NCBI GenBank assembly: GCA_021824145.1
Contig: JAKALM010000002.1
Coordinates: 1 to 64,000 of the forward strand
Reading direction: 5' to 3'
Length of the DNA stretch: 64,000 bases
Source: Bacteroidota bacterium
Lineage (GTDB): Bacteria > Bacteroidota > Ignavibacteria > Ignavibacteriales > Ignavibacteriaceae
The notes under the pieces were generated by a model. It made no database searches, was not told the origin of the DNA, and saw only the letters and a program-made list of their open reading frames with translations. The first letter of the stretch is position 1. Every line of letters begins with the position of its first letter. A program made the position numbers and the translations under genes. This document shows, in pieces, positions 35,884-45,291 of the stretch.

Positions 35884-38800
35884 TTGACTTCTGAAGAACT
35901 TGATGCACTTCTAAAAGAAGCTTATGAACATTTAAGCCAAGGCCGTTACAGAATGGCTTTGACAGCTGCAAAGCAAGTTTACGACGAACGTCAATATGAT
36001 TATAATGCGGCTACTTGCTTTGCCTGGGCATTACTTGAAAATGGTTTTCCTTCTCAAGCCTTAGAAATGGCTAATCTTGCAGTTCAAATTAGTGGTGATG
36101 AAGTAAATTCTAGATTGTACCGAGGATTTCTTTTAATGAGGATGAGCATTTTTGAAGGCGCTATTTCTGATCTTAATTGGGCAATAAAAAAGAAACCAGA
36201 TTTGCTTGCTTGGGCACATTTAAATAAAGCACGAGCTTTAGGAGGATTAGGAAGATTTTTTGAAGGACTTGAAGAAATTGAGAAGGCAATTGAAATAGAT
36301 AATGGAAAAACTCCAAAGCTTTTAAAAGTTAGAGATTGGTTTAGAAAAACTCTTGGATATGATGAAAAGTTTTTCAATGGAATTTTTTCAAAGAAAAAAT
36401 CCATAATGAATGAGGCTGAAATATCTTTTAAAGAAAAAGAATATTGGTTTTCACTTTGGGCAGCTAGAGAAACCTTAAACTCCCCTTCTTTAAAGCAAGA
36501 GCACACAGCCGCCCATATCCTTGAGCTCGAATCTCTGTATTCAATGTTTCAAATGAAAAATGCTTTTATGATTGCCGAATCATTAAAAGAAGAATTATCT
36601 GACGATCTAAATTTTCAAAATATTTATCAAAAAATTGCAAAGTATTTTAAAAATGAAGAACTGTCTTCAATTGAAGATTTTGTAACAACCGAAACCAAAA
36701 GGACAGATTTTGAAATTTATGAGAATAAGTTTTATCACATTTACCAGATTAAAACTTATGATCTTATAGAAAATTTACGTTCCGAAAAAAGAACATTTTT
36801 ACTACAATTCAATGAAGATACAGTTAGATACATAGGTGTTGAAGTTATTCTTGATAATCCATTTTTCAAAAATAAAAGAATGGATGTTGACGGTACAGCA
36901 GTTTGGTTTTTAAATAATACTGAAGTTGGACGCCATCATTTTTTAATTGCAATGGAAAAAGATTGGAAGATGGTAGAATTTGTTCAGAGTTGGGGAACTG
37001 ATAATCCTGGCTTTTGGAAAGAAGGACAAGGAAGAGTTGATATTTATCTTGAAAATAATCTTGTTTGCTCGCGATGGTTTTTAGTTGGTCAATCCGAAAT
37101 ATTTAATTTTGAGGAAACTGTTATCCCATCGGAAGATTCAAACTCATTAGAAAAACCTGCAACTGACCAACCAAATAAATTAAACGAGTCAAATTTAAAG
37201 CCTCAAGAAACTAAATCTCTTGAAGAACTATTGCTGGAGTTGGATAGTTTTATCGGACTTCAAAATGTAAAACAATCTATGCGAGATTTTGTTGACTATT
37301 TGAAATTCATAAATGAAAGAAAAAAACTAGGATTAAAAACTCAAGATAACTTTGCAATCCATTCGGTCTTTTTAGGAAATCCGGGGACTGGCAAAACTAC
37401 AATAGCTAGACTACTTGGAAAAATTTTCAAAGCAATGGGAATACTTAAAAATGGTCATGTAATCGAAGTTGACCGCGCAGGATTGGTTGGACAATATATT
37501 GGTGAAACAGCACAAAAAACTAATAAGGTAATTGATGAAGCCATCGGTGGTCTTCTTTTTATTGACGAAGCTTATACTTTGAAAAAAGAAGGCAATCAAC
37601 AAGATTTTGGACAAGAAGCAATTGATATTTTGCTAAAAAGAATGGAAGACAGTAAAGGCGATTTTGTTGTAATTGCAGCTGGATATCCAGAAGAGATGAA
37701 TGCATTTATTAATTCCAATCCGGGATTAAAATCGCGCTTTAATCATTTTTTTAAATTCGACGATTACACTCCAGACGAATTGGTCGATATTTTTAAGCTT
37801 ACTTCAAGTAAAGAAGAATATAATATTAAAGACGAAGCTTTGGAACTTCTCAAAAAGCAATTTATAAATCTTTATAGAAAAAGAGATAAAACTTTTGGAA
37901 ACGCCAGACTAGTAAGAAATTATTTCAATGAAATTAAAATTCATATTAGTAAAAGATATTTAAAACTTTCAGAATCTGAGCGAACTAAAGAATCCATGGT
38001 AACAATCTACCCAGAAGATATTATTTCTTTATTTGAAAGTTCTGAAAATAAAATTGTGAAAATTGGAATTGACGAAGATGCTTTAGCAAAAGTCTTGAAA
38101 AAATTAAACGATTTGATTGGTCTTGAATCCGTAAAAAAAGAAATTAGTGAAACAGTTAAACTTGCCAGATTTTATTCTGAACAAGGCGAAAATCTTCAGA
38201 ATAAATTTTCTTCTCATATGATATTTCTTGGAAACCCTGGAACTGGAAAAACTACAGTTGCACGGCTTTACAGCGAACTGTTTTCAGCATTGGGAATTTT
38301 ACCCAAAGGCCATCTTGTTGAAGTTGATCGGCAAGGATTAATAGCTAGTTTTGTAGGGCAAACTGCCGAGAAGACTAAAGCTGCAATTGATAAAGCCATT
38401 GGCGGAACAATGTTCATTGATGAAGCATATACATTAATTAAATCAGTTGAAGGCAGCGGGTCAGATTTTGGTAAAGAAGCTTTAGATACACTTTTAAAAA
38501 GAATGGAAGATGATAGAGGTAAATTTATTGTTATCGCTGCCGGCTATACAGAAGAAATGAATAACTTCATTAATTCAAACCCAGGTTTACAATCAAGATT
38601 TACAAAAAGAATTTATTTTGAAGATTATACTCCAGATGAACTTTTAAAGATTACCGAGAAACTTCTTGAAAGCAAAAGTTTTGTTTTAGATGAAGAAGCA
38701 CGAGATCCATTAAAAAAACATTACAATACAATTTTCAGAAACCGCGATAAATCATTTGGGAATGCAAGAATTGTTAGAGATATAGTCGAAAATGCATTAA

Positions 38801-39762
38801 AAAATCAATTACTACGAGTTGCAGATATTCCAGCAGAAGAAAGACACGAAGAAGTTTTAAAGTATATATTACTTGAAGATATTAGTGCTTTGGTCGAACC
38901 TCAAAAAGAAAAAGAAATAATTAAAGTTGAAGGTGACCCGGAACTTTTAGAAAAATATATAAAAGAATTAAAAGCATTATCTGGACTTGAATCAGTTAAA
39001 AAATCTATTGATAAACTAATCAGTAGTTTGAAAGTTGCTAAACTTCGTAAACAACGCGGGCTAAATGTTATACCAAAAAATTTAAATTCAGTTTTTATGG
39101 GAAATCCTGGGACCGGTAAAACAACTGTTGCCAGACTTATTAGTAAAATATACAAGGAAATGGGAATTTTAGAAAAAGGTCATTTAATTGAAGTTGATCG
39201 ATCAAGCTTGGTTGCAGGTTATCAAGGACAAACTGCTACTAAAACAAATGACATAATTGATAAATCTCTCGGTGGCACTTTATTCATTGACGAAGCTTAT
39301 ACTCTTGCACGAGGAAGTCATGATTTTGGTCAGGAAGCAATCGATACACTTCTAAAAAGAATGGAAGATGATCAAGGGAAATTTGTTGTTATAGTTGCCG
39401 GTTATTCAGAAGAAATGAAAGAATTTTTAGATTCAAATCCTGGTGTTCAATCACGGTTTCCCAATATATTTTACTTTGAAGATTATGAACCACGTCAAAT
39501 GCTTGAAATTGCAAATGATATTAGTGAAAAAAACGGATATAATATTGATGAAGGCGCTTGGCAGCTTCTTCTTGAAATTTTCACAAAACTTTATGCTAAA
39601 AGAGATAAAAATTTTGGCAATGCCAGAACAGTAAAAAACATTTTATATAAAGCGATAAGCAATCAAGAAGAAAGAATATTATCTATCTATGAGCCCGACG
39701 TTACTGATTTAACAACCATTACTTATGAAGATGTAAACAAAATTGAATTAACTGAATATTAG
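35884..39762 (+). CDS. Giant protein with N-terminal TPR region and three tandem CbbX-type AAA+ domains
   Basis: The protein has 1292 residues in one frame. Residues 1-150 look like TPR helices (EAYEHLSQGRYRMALTAAKQ). Residues about 275-415 form a beta-rich domain with WFLNNTEVGRHHFLIAMEKD, followed by a Ser/Glu/Lys-rich linker. Three AAA+ modules of the CbbX/SpoVK/EccA family follow. Walker A (GNPGTGKT) lies at 498-505, 783-790 and 1073-1080, and Walker B (FIDEAY) near 559-564, 844-849 and 1134-1139. All three are intact, and each has a QSRF or KSRF element and an EDYxPDEL-type sensor region. The start is TTG at 35884 with GGGAG upstream. It follows groEL but after a terminator. No Rubisco or ESX gene is near, so activase or secretion roles are not supported; it is probably an unfoldase or remodelling machine. 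Confidence 0.9.
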   Translation: MTSEELDALLKEAYEHLSQGRYRMALTAAKQVYDERQYDYNAATCFAWALLENGFPSQALEMANLAVQISGDEVNSRLYRGFLLMRMSIFEGAISDLNWAIKKKPDLLAWAHLNKARALGGLGRFFEGLEEIEKAIEIDNGKTPKLLKVRDWFRKTLGYDEKFFNGIFSKKKSIMNEAEISFKEKEYWFSLWAARETLNSPSLKQEHTAAHILELESLYSMFQMKNAFMIAESLKEELSDDLNFQNIYQKIAKYFKNEELSSIEDFVTTETKRTDFEIYENKFYHIYQIKTYDLIENLRSEKRTFLLQFNEDTVRYIGVEVILDNPFFKNKRMDVDGTAVWFLNNTEVGRHHFLIAMEKDWKMVEFVQSWGTDNPGFWKEGQGRVDIYLENNLVCSRWFLVGQSEIFNFEETVIPSEDSNSLEKPATDQPNKLNESNLKPQETKSLEELLLELDSFIGLQNVKQSMRDFVDYLKFINERKKLGLKTQDNFAIHSVFLGNPGTGKTTIARLLGKIFKAMGILKNGHVIEVDRAGLVGQYIGETAQKTNKVIDEAIGGLLFIDEAYTLKKEGNQQDFGQEAIDILLKRMEDSKGDFVVIAAGYPEEMNAFINSNPGLKSRFNHFFKFDDYTPDELVDIFKLTSSKEEYNIKDEALELLKKQFINLYRKRDKTFGNARLVRNYFNEIKIHISKRYLKLSESERTKESMVTIYPEDIISLFESSENKIVKIGIDEDALAKVLKKLNDLIGLESVKKEISETVKLARFYSEQGENLQNKFSSHMIFLGNPGTGKTTVARLYSELFSALGILPKGHLVEVDRQGLIASFVGQTAEKTKAAIDKAIGGTMFIDEAYTLIKSVEGSGSDFGKEALDTLLKRMEDDRGKFIVIAAGYTEEMNNFINSNPGLQSRFTKRIYFEDYTPDELLKITEKLLESKSFVLDEEARDPLKKHYNTIFRNRDKSFGNARIVRDIVENALKNQLLRVADIPAEERHEEVLKYILLEDISALVEPQKEKEIIKVEGDPELLEKYIKELKALSGLESVKKSIDKLISSLKVAKLRKQRGLNVIPKNLNSVFMGNPGTGKTTVARLISKIYKEMGILEKGHLIEVDRSSLVAGYQGQTATKTNDIIDKSLGGTLFIDEAYTLARGSHDFGQEAIDTLLKRMEDDQGKFVVIVAGYSEEMKEFLDSNPGVQSRFPNIFYFEDYEPRQMLEIANDISEKNGYNIDEGAWQLLLEIFTKLYAKRDKNFGNARTVKNILYKAISNQEERILSIYEPDVTDLTTITYEDVNKIELTEY

Positions 39763-39810
39763 GGTTTATTTCGAAAAAATCTTTTCTCATTTCTTTGTTT
39801 TACAATTTAT

Positions 39811-39839
39811 AAAAAAAACCTCCCGAATAAATCGGGAGG
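39811..39839 (-). terminator. Strong terminator for the minus-strand operon
   Basis: CCTCCCGA (39819-39826) and TCGGGAGG (39832-39839) form an eight-pair stem. On the minus strand the stem is followed by eight T, so it would end transcripts from the kelch/kinase operon. On the plus strand the same hairpin has no T tract. Confidence 0.85.
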
Positions 39840-39843
39840 CTAT

Positions 39844-39866
39844 CCTCTTTAAAATTATTAAAGAGG
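39844..39866. other. Second perfect hairpin next to the terminator
   Basis: CCTCTTTAA and TTAAAGAGG form a nine-pair stem with an AATTA loop four bases beyond the terminator stem. Its GAGG and CCTC segments could also pair with those of the neighbouring hairpin, giving alternative folds. Confidence 0.6.
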
Positions 39867-40107
39867 TCATCGGCTTTGCTTGAGGAAAATCATCAAACCA
39901 AATTTATTTTTTTCATAAAACCAATTCTTCTATCAACAAGACTAAAAAAAACATGCCAAAGAAAATGCCAGGAATTTCTTATTGAATATTTTGATTTTAA
40001 TAAAATTTAGAGATTAAATAATAATTTGATTTCATGTTAATGCGAATAATCTGCACTTTATGAAAATTATTCAGAATTGGTTGAAGTGGACCTAAATAAC
40101 TATAGAA

Positions 40108-40929
40108 TTAAAATTTAATTTTAAAGTTCAATTGTGCTTGGTTTGTATTAAAAGGTTGAAAACTGGAAATGCTTAATTGATTTTTCCCAGTGAAAAATAG
40201 AAGATCAATTTGGCTGTATAACCAAACTGCCGCCAAAGAAATTAAAGAAATATTTTTCATTTTATAAGAACTATTATATTCATTATATCTTTGTTGAATT
40301 AAAGTGGGATCAATTTCATCAAGATATAATCTTTCTTTTTTATTGCTGTTAATGATAAAGTAAATTGATGATCCTAAAGTTAAAGCACATAATGAAGTTA
40401 GAATTGTACCTTTCAGGCCTTCGCCTAAGTAAAGATGCCCCCATCCTGGAAAGATTACTGACCTAATTGCTGCTTGTTTTAAATCTGCACTTGGTTCTTC
40501 GATATGAATTAATTTTGGAATATACACAGTATCAGTTTTTGTTTTGATTATTTGCTTTTCACTTTCCAATATTTGAAAATAATCATTTTTTACTTGATCA
40601 AAAAAAGAAATTATTTTTGGTGAAGTTGAAATAGAATCAAACGAAAAAGCTGTATCAATTTTTAAAATATTAAGAAAGCTTTCTTTCGCTCCCATTTCGT
40701 CTTGTAAAGAATATTGTGCTATGCCTTTTAATTTATAAATTTCTATAAGATTTTCATCTGTAATCTTTCCTTTATGCTCCAACAATTCATTTGCATTAAT
40801 TATTACTTGGTTATATTGAAATGATTCAAGTTGATTTTTTAGGCTGGTAATAGAATTCTGATTTTCCTGTGCAAATATCATTAAAGGAAACAACAAAAAT
40901 AAAAGTAATAATATTTTAAATTTGGTCAT
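40108..40929 (-). CDS. Exported/membrane protein with DUF5683-like C-terminal domain
   Basis: The ATG at 40929, one base after the kelch gene stop, gives MTKFKILLLLFLLFPLMIFAQ, a signal peptide. The region to about residue 130 is helical, with TPR-like features (LIEIYKLKGIAQYSLQDEMGAKESF). The C-terminal half has RSVIFPGWGHLYLGEGLKGT followed by two hydrophobic helices, the PGWGxxYxG pattern of DUF5683-type proteins. The function is unknown. It is the last gene of the operon that encodes the lipoprotein, sigma54 activator, Ser/Thr kinase and kelch protein, so it probably belongs to the same surface or envelope process. Confidence 0.78.
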   Translation of the reverse strand: MTKFKILLLLFLLFPLMIFAQENQNSITSLKNQLESFQYNQVIINANELLEHKGKITDENLIEIYKLKGIAQYSLQDEMGAKESFLNILKIDTAFSFDSISTSPKIISFFDQVKNDYFQILESEKQIIKTKTDTVYIPKLIHIEEPSADLKQAAIRSVIFPGWGHLYLGEGLKGTILTSLCALTLGSSIYFIINSNKKERLYLDEIDPTLIQQRYNEYNSSYKMKNISLISLAAVWLYSQIDLLFFTGKNQLSISSFQPFNTNQAQLNFKIKF

Positions 40930-40930
40930 A

Positions 40931-42160
40931 TTATTTAAGCAGCACCATCTTCTTAGAACTTGTAAAATAATCTGAAGAAAGTGTGTATATATAAACTCCA
41001 CTTGCTAAAGTATTTCCGTTATTGTCTTTTCCATTCCAAGTGTACTTATACTCGCCAGGAGAAAAAGTATTTGTTACTATATTTCTCACATGCGTTCCCA
41101 ATATATTATAAACATCCAATGAAACTTTTGCAGTTTTACTAATTTTAAAGGCAATTTGTGTTGAAGGATTAAATGGATTAGGATAATTATCTTCCAATTC
41201 AAAATTTTGTGGATTAGAGTAATTATTATTTGTAATTCCAGTAACCAAACTTAATTTTTCCACACTAGTTACCGGCAAACCATCTTGGTCAAGCCCTCCA
41301 AAAACATAAATTGATCCATTAAAACTAACAACCTCAGGATCTTTCCTAGCGAAATTTAACGAAGGTCCATTTTCAATTTCAAGTTCACTTTTCTTTAAAT
41401 CTATTTCTGCAACAGATGAAAGTGCATGATGAAGTTCATCATATCCGCCAATAATATAAATTACACTATCGCTTCCCAAAACAGCTACACCACCAGCTCT
41501 AGGTCTTTCCAATTCTAATGGCAGTTGTGAAAAGGTTTTTGTTACAGTATTAAAAACATAAATAGAATTTAGAAGTACACTTTCCGCCCCACCAAAAATA
41601 TAAATATCATTACCAACAACTACAGACATTTGTTGTGCAGGATTTTGAAATTTAAATCCTCCATTATCATCATAAGTTACTTTATTGGAATCAAAATTAT
41701 ATTCAAAAAGATATTTTGATGTCATACCAGAATATAATCCTCCAAAAACATAAAGTTTACCATTAACTACATGGCCGGTAGCATATGAACGGAAAAAGTT
41801 GGAATCAACACTTTCAACGTAAGGTGGGGTTTTTAAATTCCATATTTCTAAGGAACCAGAATTAAGATTATTTCCTCCAAAATAAATAATGCTGTCTGAA
41901 TAATTGTCGGCTACAAAATTCGCTCTAGGATAGTTCATCTTTCCTGCAATCGACCAGTTGTTAGATTGAATATCATATTCTTGAATGAGGTTTAGATTTG
42001 TATTTAATTTTGATGAAAAACCTCCTAAGACATAAATTGCTGATCCTTTAACAACAGCTTGGCCTCCTGATACTGAATTAGGCATATCACCTACTACAGA
42101 CCAAGTTTGAGCATATAATTCAATTGAAATTATAGTTATTAGTAAAATAAAATATTTCAT
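40931..42160 (-). CDS. Kelch-repeat protein with type IX secretion sorting domain
   Basis: A signal peptide (MKYFILLITIISIELYAQ) leads into six or so kelch repeats forming a beta-propeller: AVVKGSAIYVLGGFSSK, SDSIIYFGGNNLNS, VNGKLYVFGGLYSG, VVGNDIYIFGGAES, GSDSVIYIIGGYDEL and FNGSIYVFGGLDQDG. The C-terminal 80 residues are a type A sorting domain, with NYPNPFNPSTQIAFKI and a GVYIYTL pattern ending in KKMVLLK. It should cross the outer membrane through T9SS and be anchored or released at the surface. No T9SS machinery gene is in the window. The propeller may bind glycan or protein; the ligand is unknown. Confidence 0.92.
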   Translation of the reverse strand: MKYFILLITIISIELYAQTWSVVGDMPNSVSGGQAVVKGSAIYVLGGFSSKLNTNLNLIQEYDIQSNNWSIAGKMNYPRANFVADNYSDSIIYFGGNNLNSGSLEIWNLKTPPYVESVDSNFFRSYATGHVVNGKLYVFGGLYSGMTSKYLFEYNFDSNKVTYDDNGGFKFQNPAQQMSVVVGNDIYIFGGAESVLLNSIYVFNTVTKTFSQLPLELERPRAGGVAVLGSDSVIYIIGGYDELHHALSSVAEIDLKKSELEIENGPSLNFARKDPEVVSFNGSIYVFGGLDQDGLPVTSVEKLSLVTGITNNNYSNPQNFELEDNYPNPFNPSTQIAFKISKTAKVSLDVYNILGTHVRNIVTNTFSPGEYKYTWNGKDNNGNTLASGVYIYTLSSDYFTSSKKMVLLK

Positions 42161-42217
42161 TATTTATAATTTACTGATTTTTCTGTTTGCCTAATAAACA
42201 AGTATAATGCCATTATC

Positions 42218-43780
42218 TCATTGAGTAAATTGTTTAAAATTTAGTTTATAAGTAAAGGTTTTGCCGGCAGTTATTGTGATTTCTTTTCTTATAGGCGAAT
42301 AATTTTCGTTTTTTATTATCAATGTATAATTACCAGGGCTCAACATTATTGAATCCATCGGAGTTGTTCCAATTAATTTGTCATTAATATAAATATTTCC
42401 ATAGGGATTAACGTAACATTTTAAATATCCGATAAAATTATTAAAGTTTAGTTTTACTACTTTGTTTTCTCCAGAAGCTATTTTTATTTTTTCAAAAACA
42501 GGAGATGGATATTTTGCGTTTGTAAATTTTAAAGAATGAATCCCTGGTTTTAGTATATAATTCCAAATTGGAGTTATGCCAACTTCGTTAGAATCAATTG
42601 CAACTCTTGCCCAAGGATAAGAATCAATAGTTACACTTCCAGATATTATGTTTGATGAATTTTCGTTTTTAACTTTAGTTTCTAAATTTTCTAACTTTTT
42701 ATTACTACTAATTTCATTTTTAGGATCAACATTTTCATTTACTTTTTGAGAATTTTCTACAGTTGGTATTTTTTGTAAAGAATTTTTTTCCGACGTCTGC
42801 AATATGCTAACCGGTTGTTTGGTATTTTCAATTTGTTTATTACTAAATAATTTGGGAAAGGTAAAAAAAACTACAGCCGTGGCGATGATTAAACCTAATG
42901 ATGATATAATTAAAACATTCTTCATTCTCTTTTTTAAAGGAGAATTCAAAATGATAATTTGATCATCATCTAAAACACCTAATAATTTTAATGCTTCTGC
43001 TGAGGATTTTATTCGTTTATCCAAATTTATCTGCAGCATATTTTTAATTATCAACTGGATTTCTTCAGGAAGATGATCCAATTTCGCTTTACATTTATCT
43101 ACATCGAAATTTAGAATATTATTAATCGTTTCACCAACATCAGCTCCCAAGACTGGATTTTCTTTTGTGTAAAGCTCATAGCTTACCAAACCTGCCGAAA
43201 ATAAATCTGTTTGTTGAGATCTTTCTCCGCGAATTTGCTCTGGCGCCATATAGCTTGGCGTACCAACAATTGACGAACTATTTGTTAAATGGTTTTCATT
43301 CAAAACCAATGCAAGTCCAAAGTCTGCAATTTTTAATAATAGCTTCGAATTGACTAAAATATTTTCCGGTTTAATATCTCTGTGAATTATTTGATTTTGA
43401 TGTGCAGCATTTAATCCTTTTAGGAGTTGAATTATAAGATATTTTTTATCCTGATTTGATAAATTATTGTTGTTAATTATTTCTCTTAAATTCTGGCTTT
43501 CAAAATATTCAAATGAAATGTAAAAGAAATTTTTATAGGTACCGAAATCTAAAACTTTAATCAAATTAGGATGATCTAGCTGCGCAAGAATTTTTGCTTC
43601 TCTTTTAAATCTTTCTAAAATGGTTTTATCTGAAAGTCCTTCTGTATTTAGAGTTTTTAAAAGTATTTTTTTGCCCAAATAAATATGATTTGCTATATAT
43701 ACACTTGTCTCACCATCTTTTTTCAGGCAATTTATAATCTCAAATTTATCAAACAATATTTCGGCAGATATTTGGTTCAT
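42218..43780 (-). CDS. Membrane Ser/Thr protein kinase with two PEGA domains
   Basis: Residues 12-265 are a Hanks-type kinase: K42 in ILLKTLNTEG, catalytic HRDIKPENILV at 133-143, DFG at 153-155 and GTPSYMAPEQIRGE in the activation segment. A TM helix (IISSLGLIIATAVVFFTF) near 290-310 is followed by a charged linker and two PEGA domains (about 383-450 and 452-518), seen in SYPWARVAIDSNEVGITPI and VNPYGNIYINDKLIGTTPM. PEGA domains should lie outside the cytoplasm and bind surface layers or glycans. It is encoded 13 bases after the sigma54 activator, so the kinase may phosphorylate that protein. No canonical PASTA repeats are present. Confidence 0.92.
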   Translation of the reverse strand: MNQISAEILFDKFEIINCLKKDGETSVYIANHIYLGKKILLKTLNTEGLSDKTILERFKREAKILAQLDHPNLIKVLDFGTYKNFFYISFEYFESQNLREIINNNNLSNQDKKYLIIQLLKGLNAAHQNQIIHRDIKPENILVNSKLLLKIADFGLALVLNENHLTNSSSIVGTPSYMAPEQIRGERSQQTDLFSAGLVSYELYTKENPVLGADVGETINNILNFDVDKCKAKLDHLPEEIQLIIKNMLQINLDKRIKSSAEALKLLGVLDDDQIIILNSPLKKRMKNVLIISSLGLIIATAVVFFTFPKLFSNKQIENTKQPVSILQTSEKNSLQKIPTVENSQKVNENVDPKNEISSNKKLENLETKVKNENSSNIISGSVTIDSYPWARVAIDSNEVGITPIWNYILKPGIHSLKFTNAKYPSPVFEKIKIASGENKVVKLNFNNFIGYLKCYVNPYGNIYINDKLIGTTPMDSIMLSPGNYTLIIKNENYSPIRKEITITAGKTFTYKLNFKQFTQ

Positions 43781-43793
43781 CTAGTAAAATAAA

Positions 43794-45278
43794 TCAAATG
43801 TTTTCACCAAGTTCTTTAATTTTTAATTGAATCCATCTTACTGAAACTCCTAAAGATTTAGCAGCAAGAGTTCTATTACCTTCGTATTCTTGCAAACGTT
43901 TTTTTAAAAGCATTATTTCAAAATCTTTAAGTGTTCCTTTAATAGCAATTTCATCTGTTTCTTCTTCAATTACAATATGATCTGGAACTATTTTATTATC
44001 ATCACATAAAATAAGTGCTCGCTGAACAACATTCTCTAGTTGGCGAACATTTCCAGGCCAGTTGAAGTCTTCCAATATTTTAAGCGCTTTAGGATCTATA
44101 TGGATTTTTTTATTAGAAAATTTTTTAATAAAATGATCCACCAATAAGGCGATGTCTCCTTTTCTTTCTCGTAATGGAGGCACCTTAATCGGAAATACAT
44201 TTAGCCTATAAAAAAGATCTTCTCTAAATTTACCTTCTTTTGATAATTGTTTTAAATCTTTATTGGTTGCGGCAATTACTCTTGCATCAACTTTGATAAC
44301 TTGAGTATCGCCTAATCTAATAATTTCTTTATTTTGAAGAACACGCAGCAGCTTTGCTTGTAGAGCGATTGAAATATCGGCAATTTCGTCAAGGAAAAAA
44401 GTTCCATTATTAGCAACTTCAAATAGACCTTTCTTATCAGAATTTGCACCTGTAAAAGCTCCTTTTTTATATCCAAACAATTCACTTTCTAAAAGTGTAT
44501 CCGGAATAGATCCGCAAAACTGAGCCAGATATGGTTTATCTTTCCTAGTACTTAAAGTATGAATAGCCTTTGCAATAAGCTCTTTTCCGGTTCCGCTTTC
44601 TCCAAGAAGTAAAACTGTTGCATCAGTTGCTGCAACTTTGTGAATCAATTCTGCCATCTTTTGCATTGCAGAACTCTTTCCAATTATTTCTGGAATTGTT
44701 TTACTTATCTGCAACTGATTTTTCAATATTATATTTTCTGCTTGAAGCTCCTGCATTTTAATAATTTTGTCTAATGCAAGAGAAACAAGATTGGAAAAGA
44801 AATCAAGGAATACAAGATTTCCTTCATTAAAATCTTTCCTATTGTTTAAGCTATCTACCAATATAACTCCCCAAATTTTTTCTCCATGCTTAATCGGTAC
44901 GCCTAAAATAGATTTGATATTATGAATCTGGATACTTTTAAATTGCGAAACATTCGGATCACTTTGAACATCGTGATATAAGCATGGTTCTCTTTTATCA
45001 ATAACCTTTTGTAAAACACCAGATGAAAAAACTGAAAGATCATCAATATTTTCCTGTTGAATATTTCTTGCCGCAATAATGTTGAACTTATTTTCTTCCG
45101 AATCATATTTTACAAATAATCCGCGCTCTGCATTAATAACTTTAATTACCAAATCCAATGTTTCCTGTATAAGTGAATCTTCTAATATAACAGAATTTAA
45201 TGCCTGGCTAATTTGATAAAGTGTATTAAACTGCTCTTTGGAAATTAGTTTTATTTTTTCAGTATTATAATCAATCAT
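43794..45278 (-). CDS. GAF-domain sigma54-dependent transcriptional activator
   Basis: This bacterial enhancer-binding protein has 494 residues: a GAF domain (about 20-175), a linker coiled coil, an AAA+ central domain and a Fis-type HTH. In the central domain Walker A is GESGTGKE (226-233), the sigma54-contacting GAFTGA loop lies at 273-278 and Walker B (FFLDEIAD) at 294-301. The C-terminus is NRTLAAKSLGVSVRWIQLKI. There is no receiver domain; the input is the GAF domain or possibly phosphorylation by the adjacent Ser/Thr kinase. No clear sigma54 promoter (TGGCAC-N5-TTGC) was found in the window. It is the second gene of the operon. Confidence 0.95.
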   Translation of the reverse strand: MIDYNTEKIKLISKEQFNTLYQISQALNSVILEDSLIQETLDLVIKVINAERGLFVKYDSEENKFNIIAARNIQQENIDDLSVFSSGVLQKVIDKREPCLYHDVQSDPNVSQFKSIQIHNIKSILGVPIKHGEKIWGVILVDSLNNRKDFNEGNLVFLDFFSNLVSLALDKIIKMQELQAENIILKNQLQISKTIPEIIGKSSAMQKMAELIHKVAATDATVLLLGESGTGKELIAKAIHTLSTRKDKPYLAQFCGSIPDTLLESELFGYKKGAFTGANSDKKGLFEVANNGTFFLDEIADISIALQAKLLRVLQNKEIIRLGDTQVIKVDARVIAATNKDLKQLSKEGKFREDLFYRLNVFPIKVPPLRERKGDIALLVDHFIKKFSNKKIHIDPKALKILEDFNWPGNVRQLENVVQRALILCDDNKIVPDHIVIEEETDEIAIKGTLKDFEIMLLKKRLQEYEGNRTLAAKSLGVSVRWIQLKIKELGENI

Positions 45279-45291
45279 ATAATTTTATTTT

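Larger units (their letters stand above)
39763..40107. other. Intergenic region with two adjacent hairpins
   Basis: This region separates the convergent AAA+ gene and the DUF5683-like gene. It holds the CCTCCCGA hairpin and a second hairpin at 39844-39866 (separate entries). The remaining 240 bases up to 40107 are AT-rich with no recognised element. Confidence 0.6.

Noticed and set aside
35884-39762. Triple AAA+ protein as a Rubisco activase (CbbX) or ESX EccA
   Set aside because: No Rubisco or type VII secretion genes are present, and the layout differs from both.
39811-39900. Riboswitch in the hairpin region
   Set aside because: The region lies at the 3' ends of two convergent genes and no known riboswitch core could be matched; a terminator explains the first hairpin.
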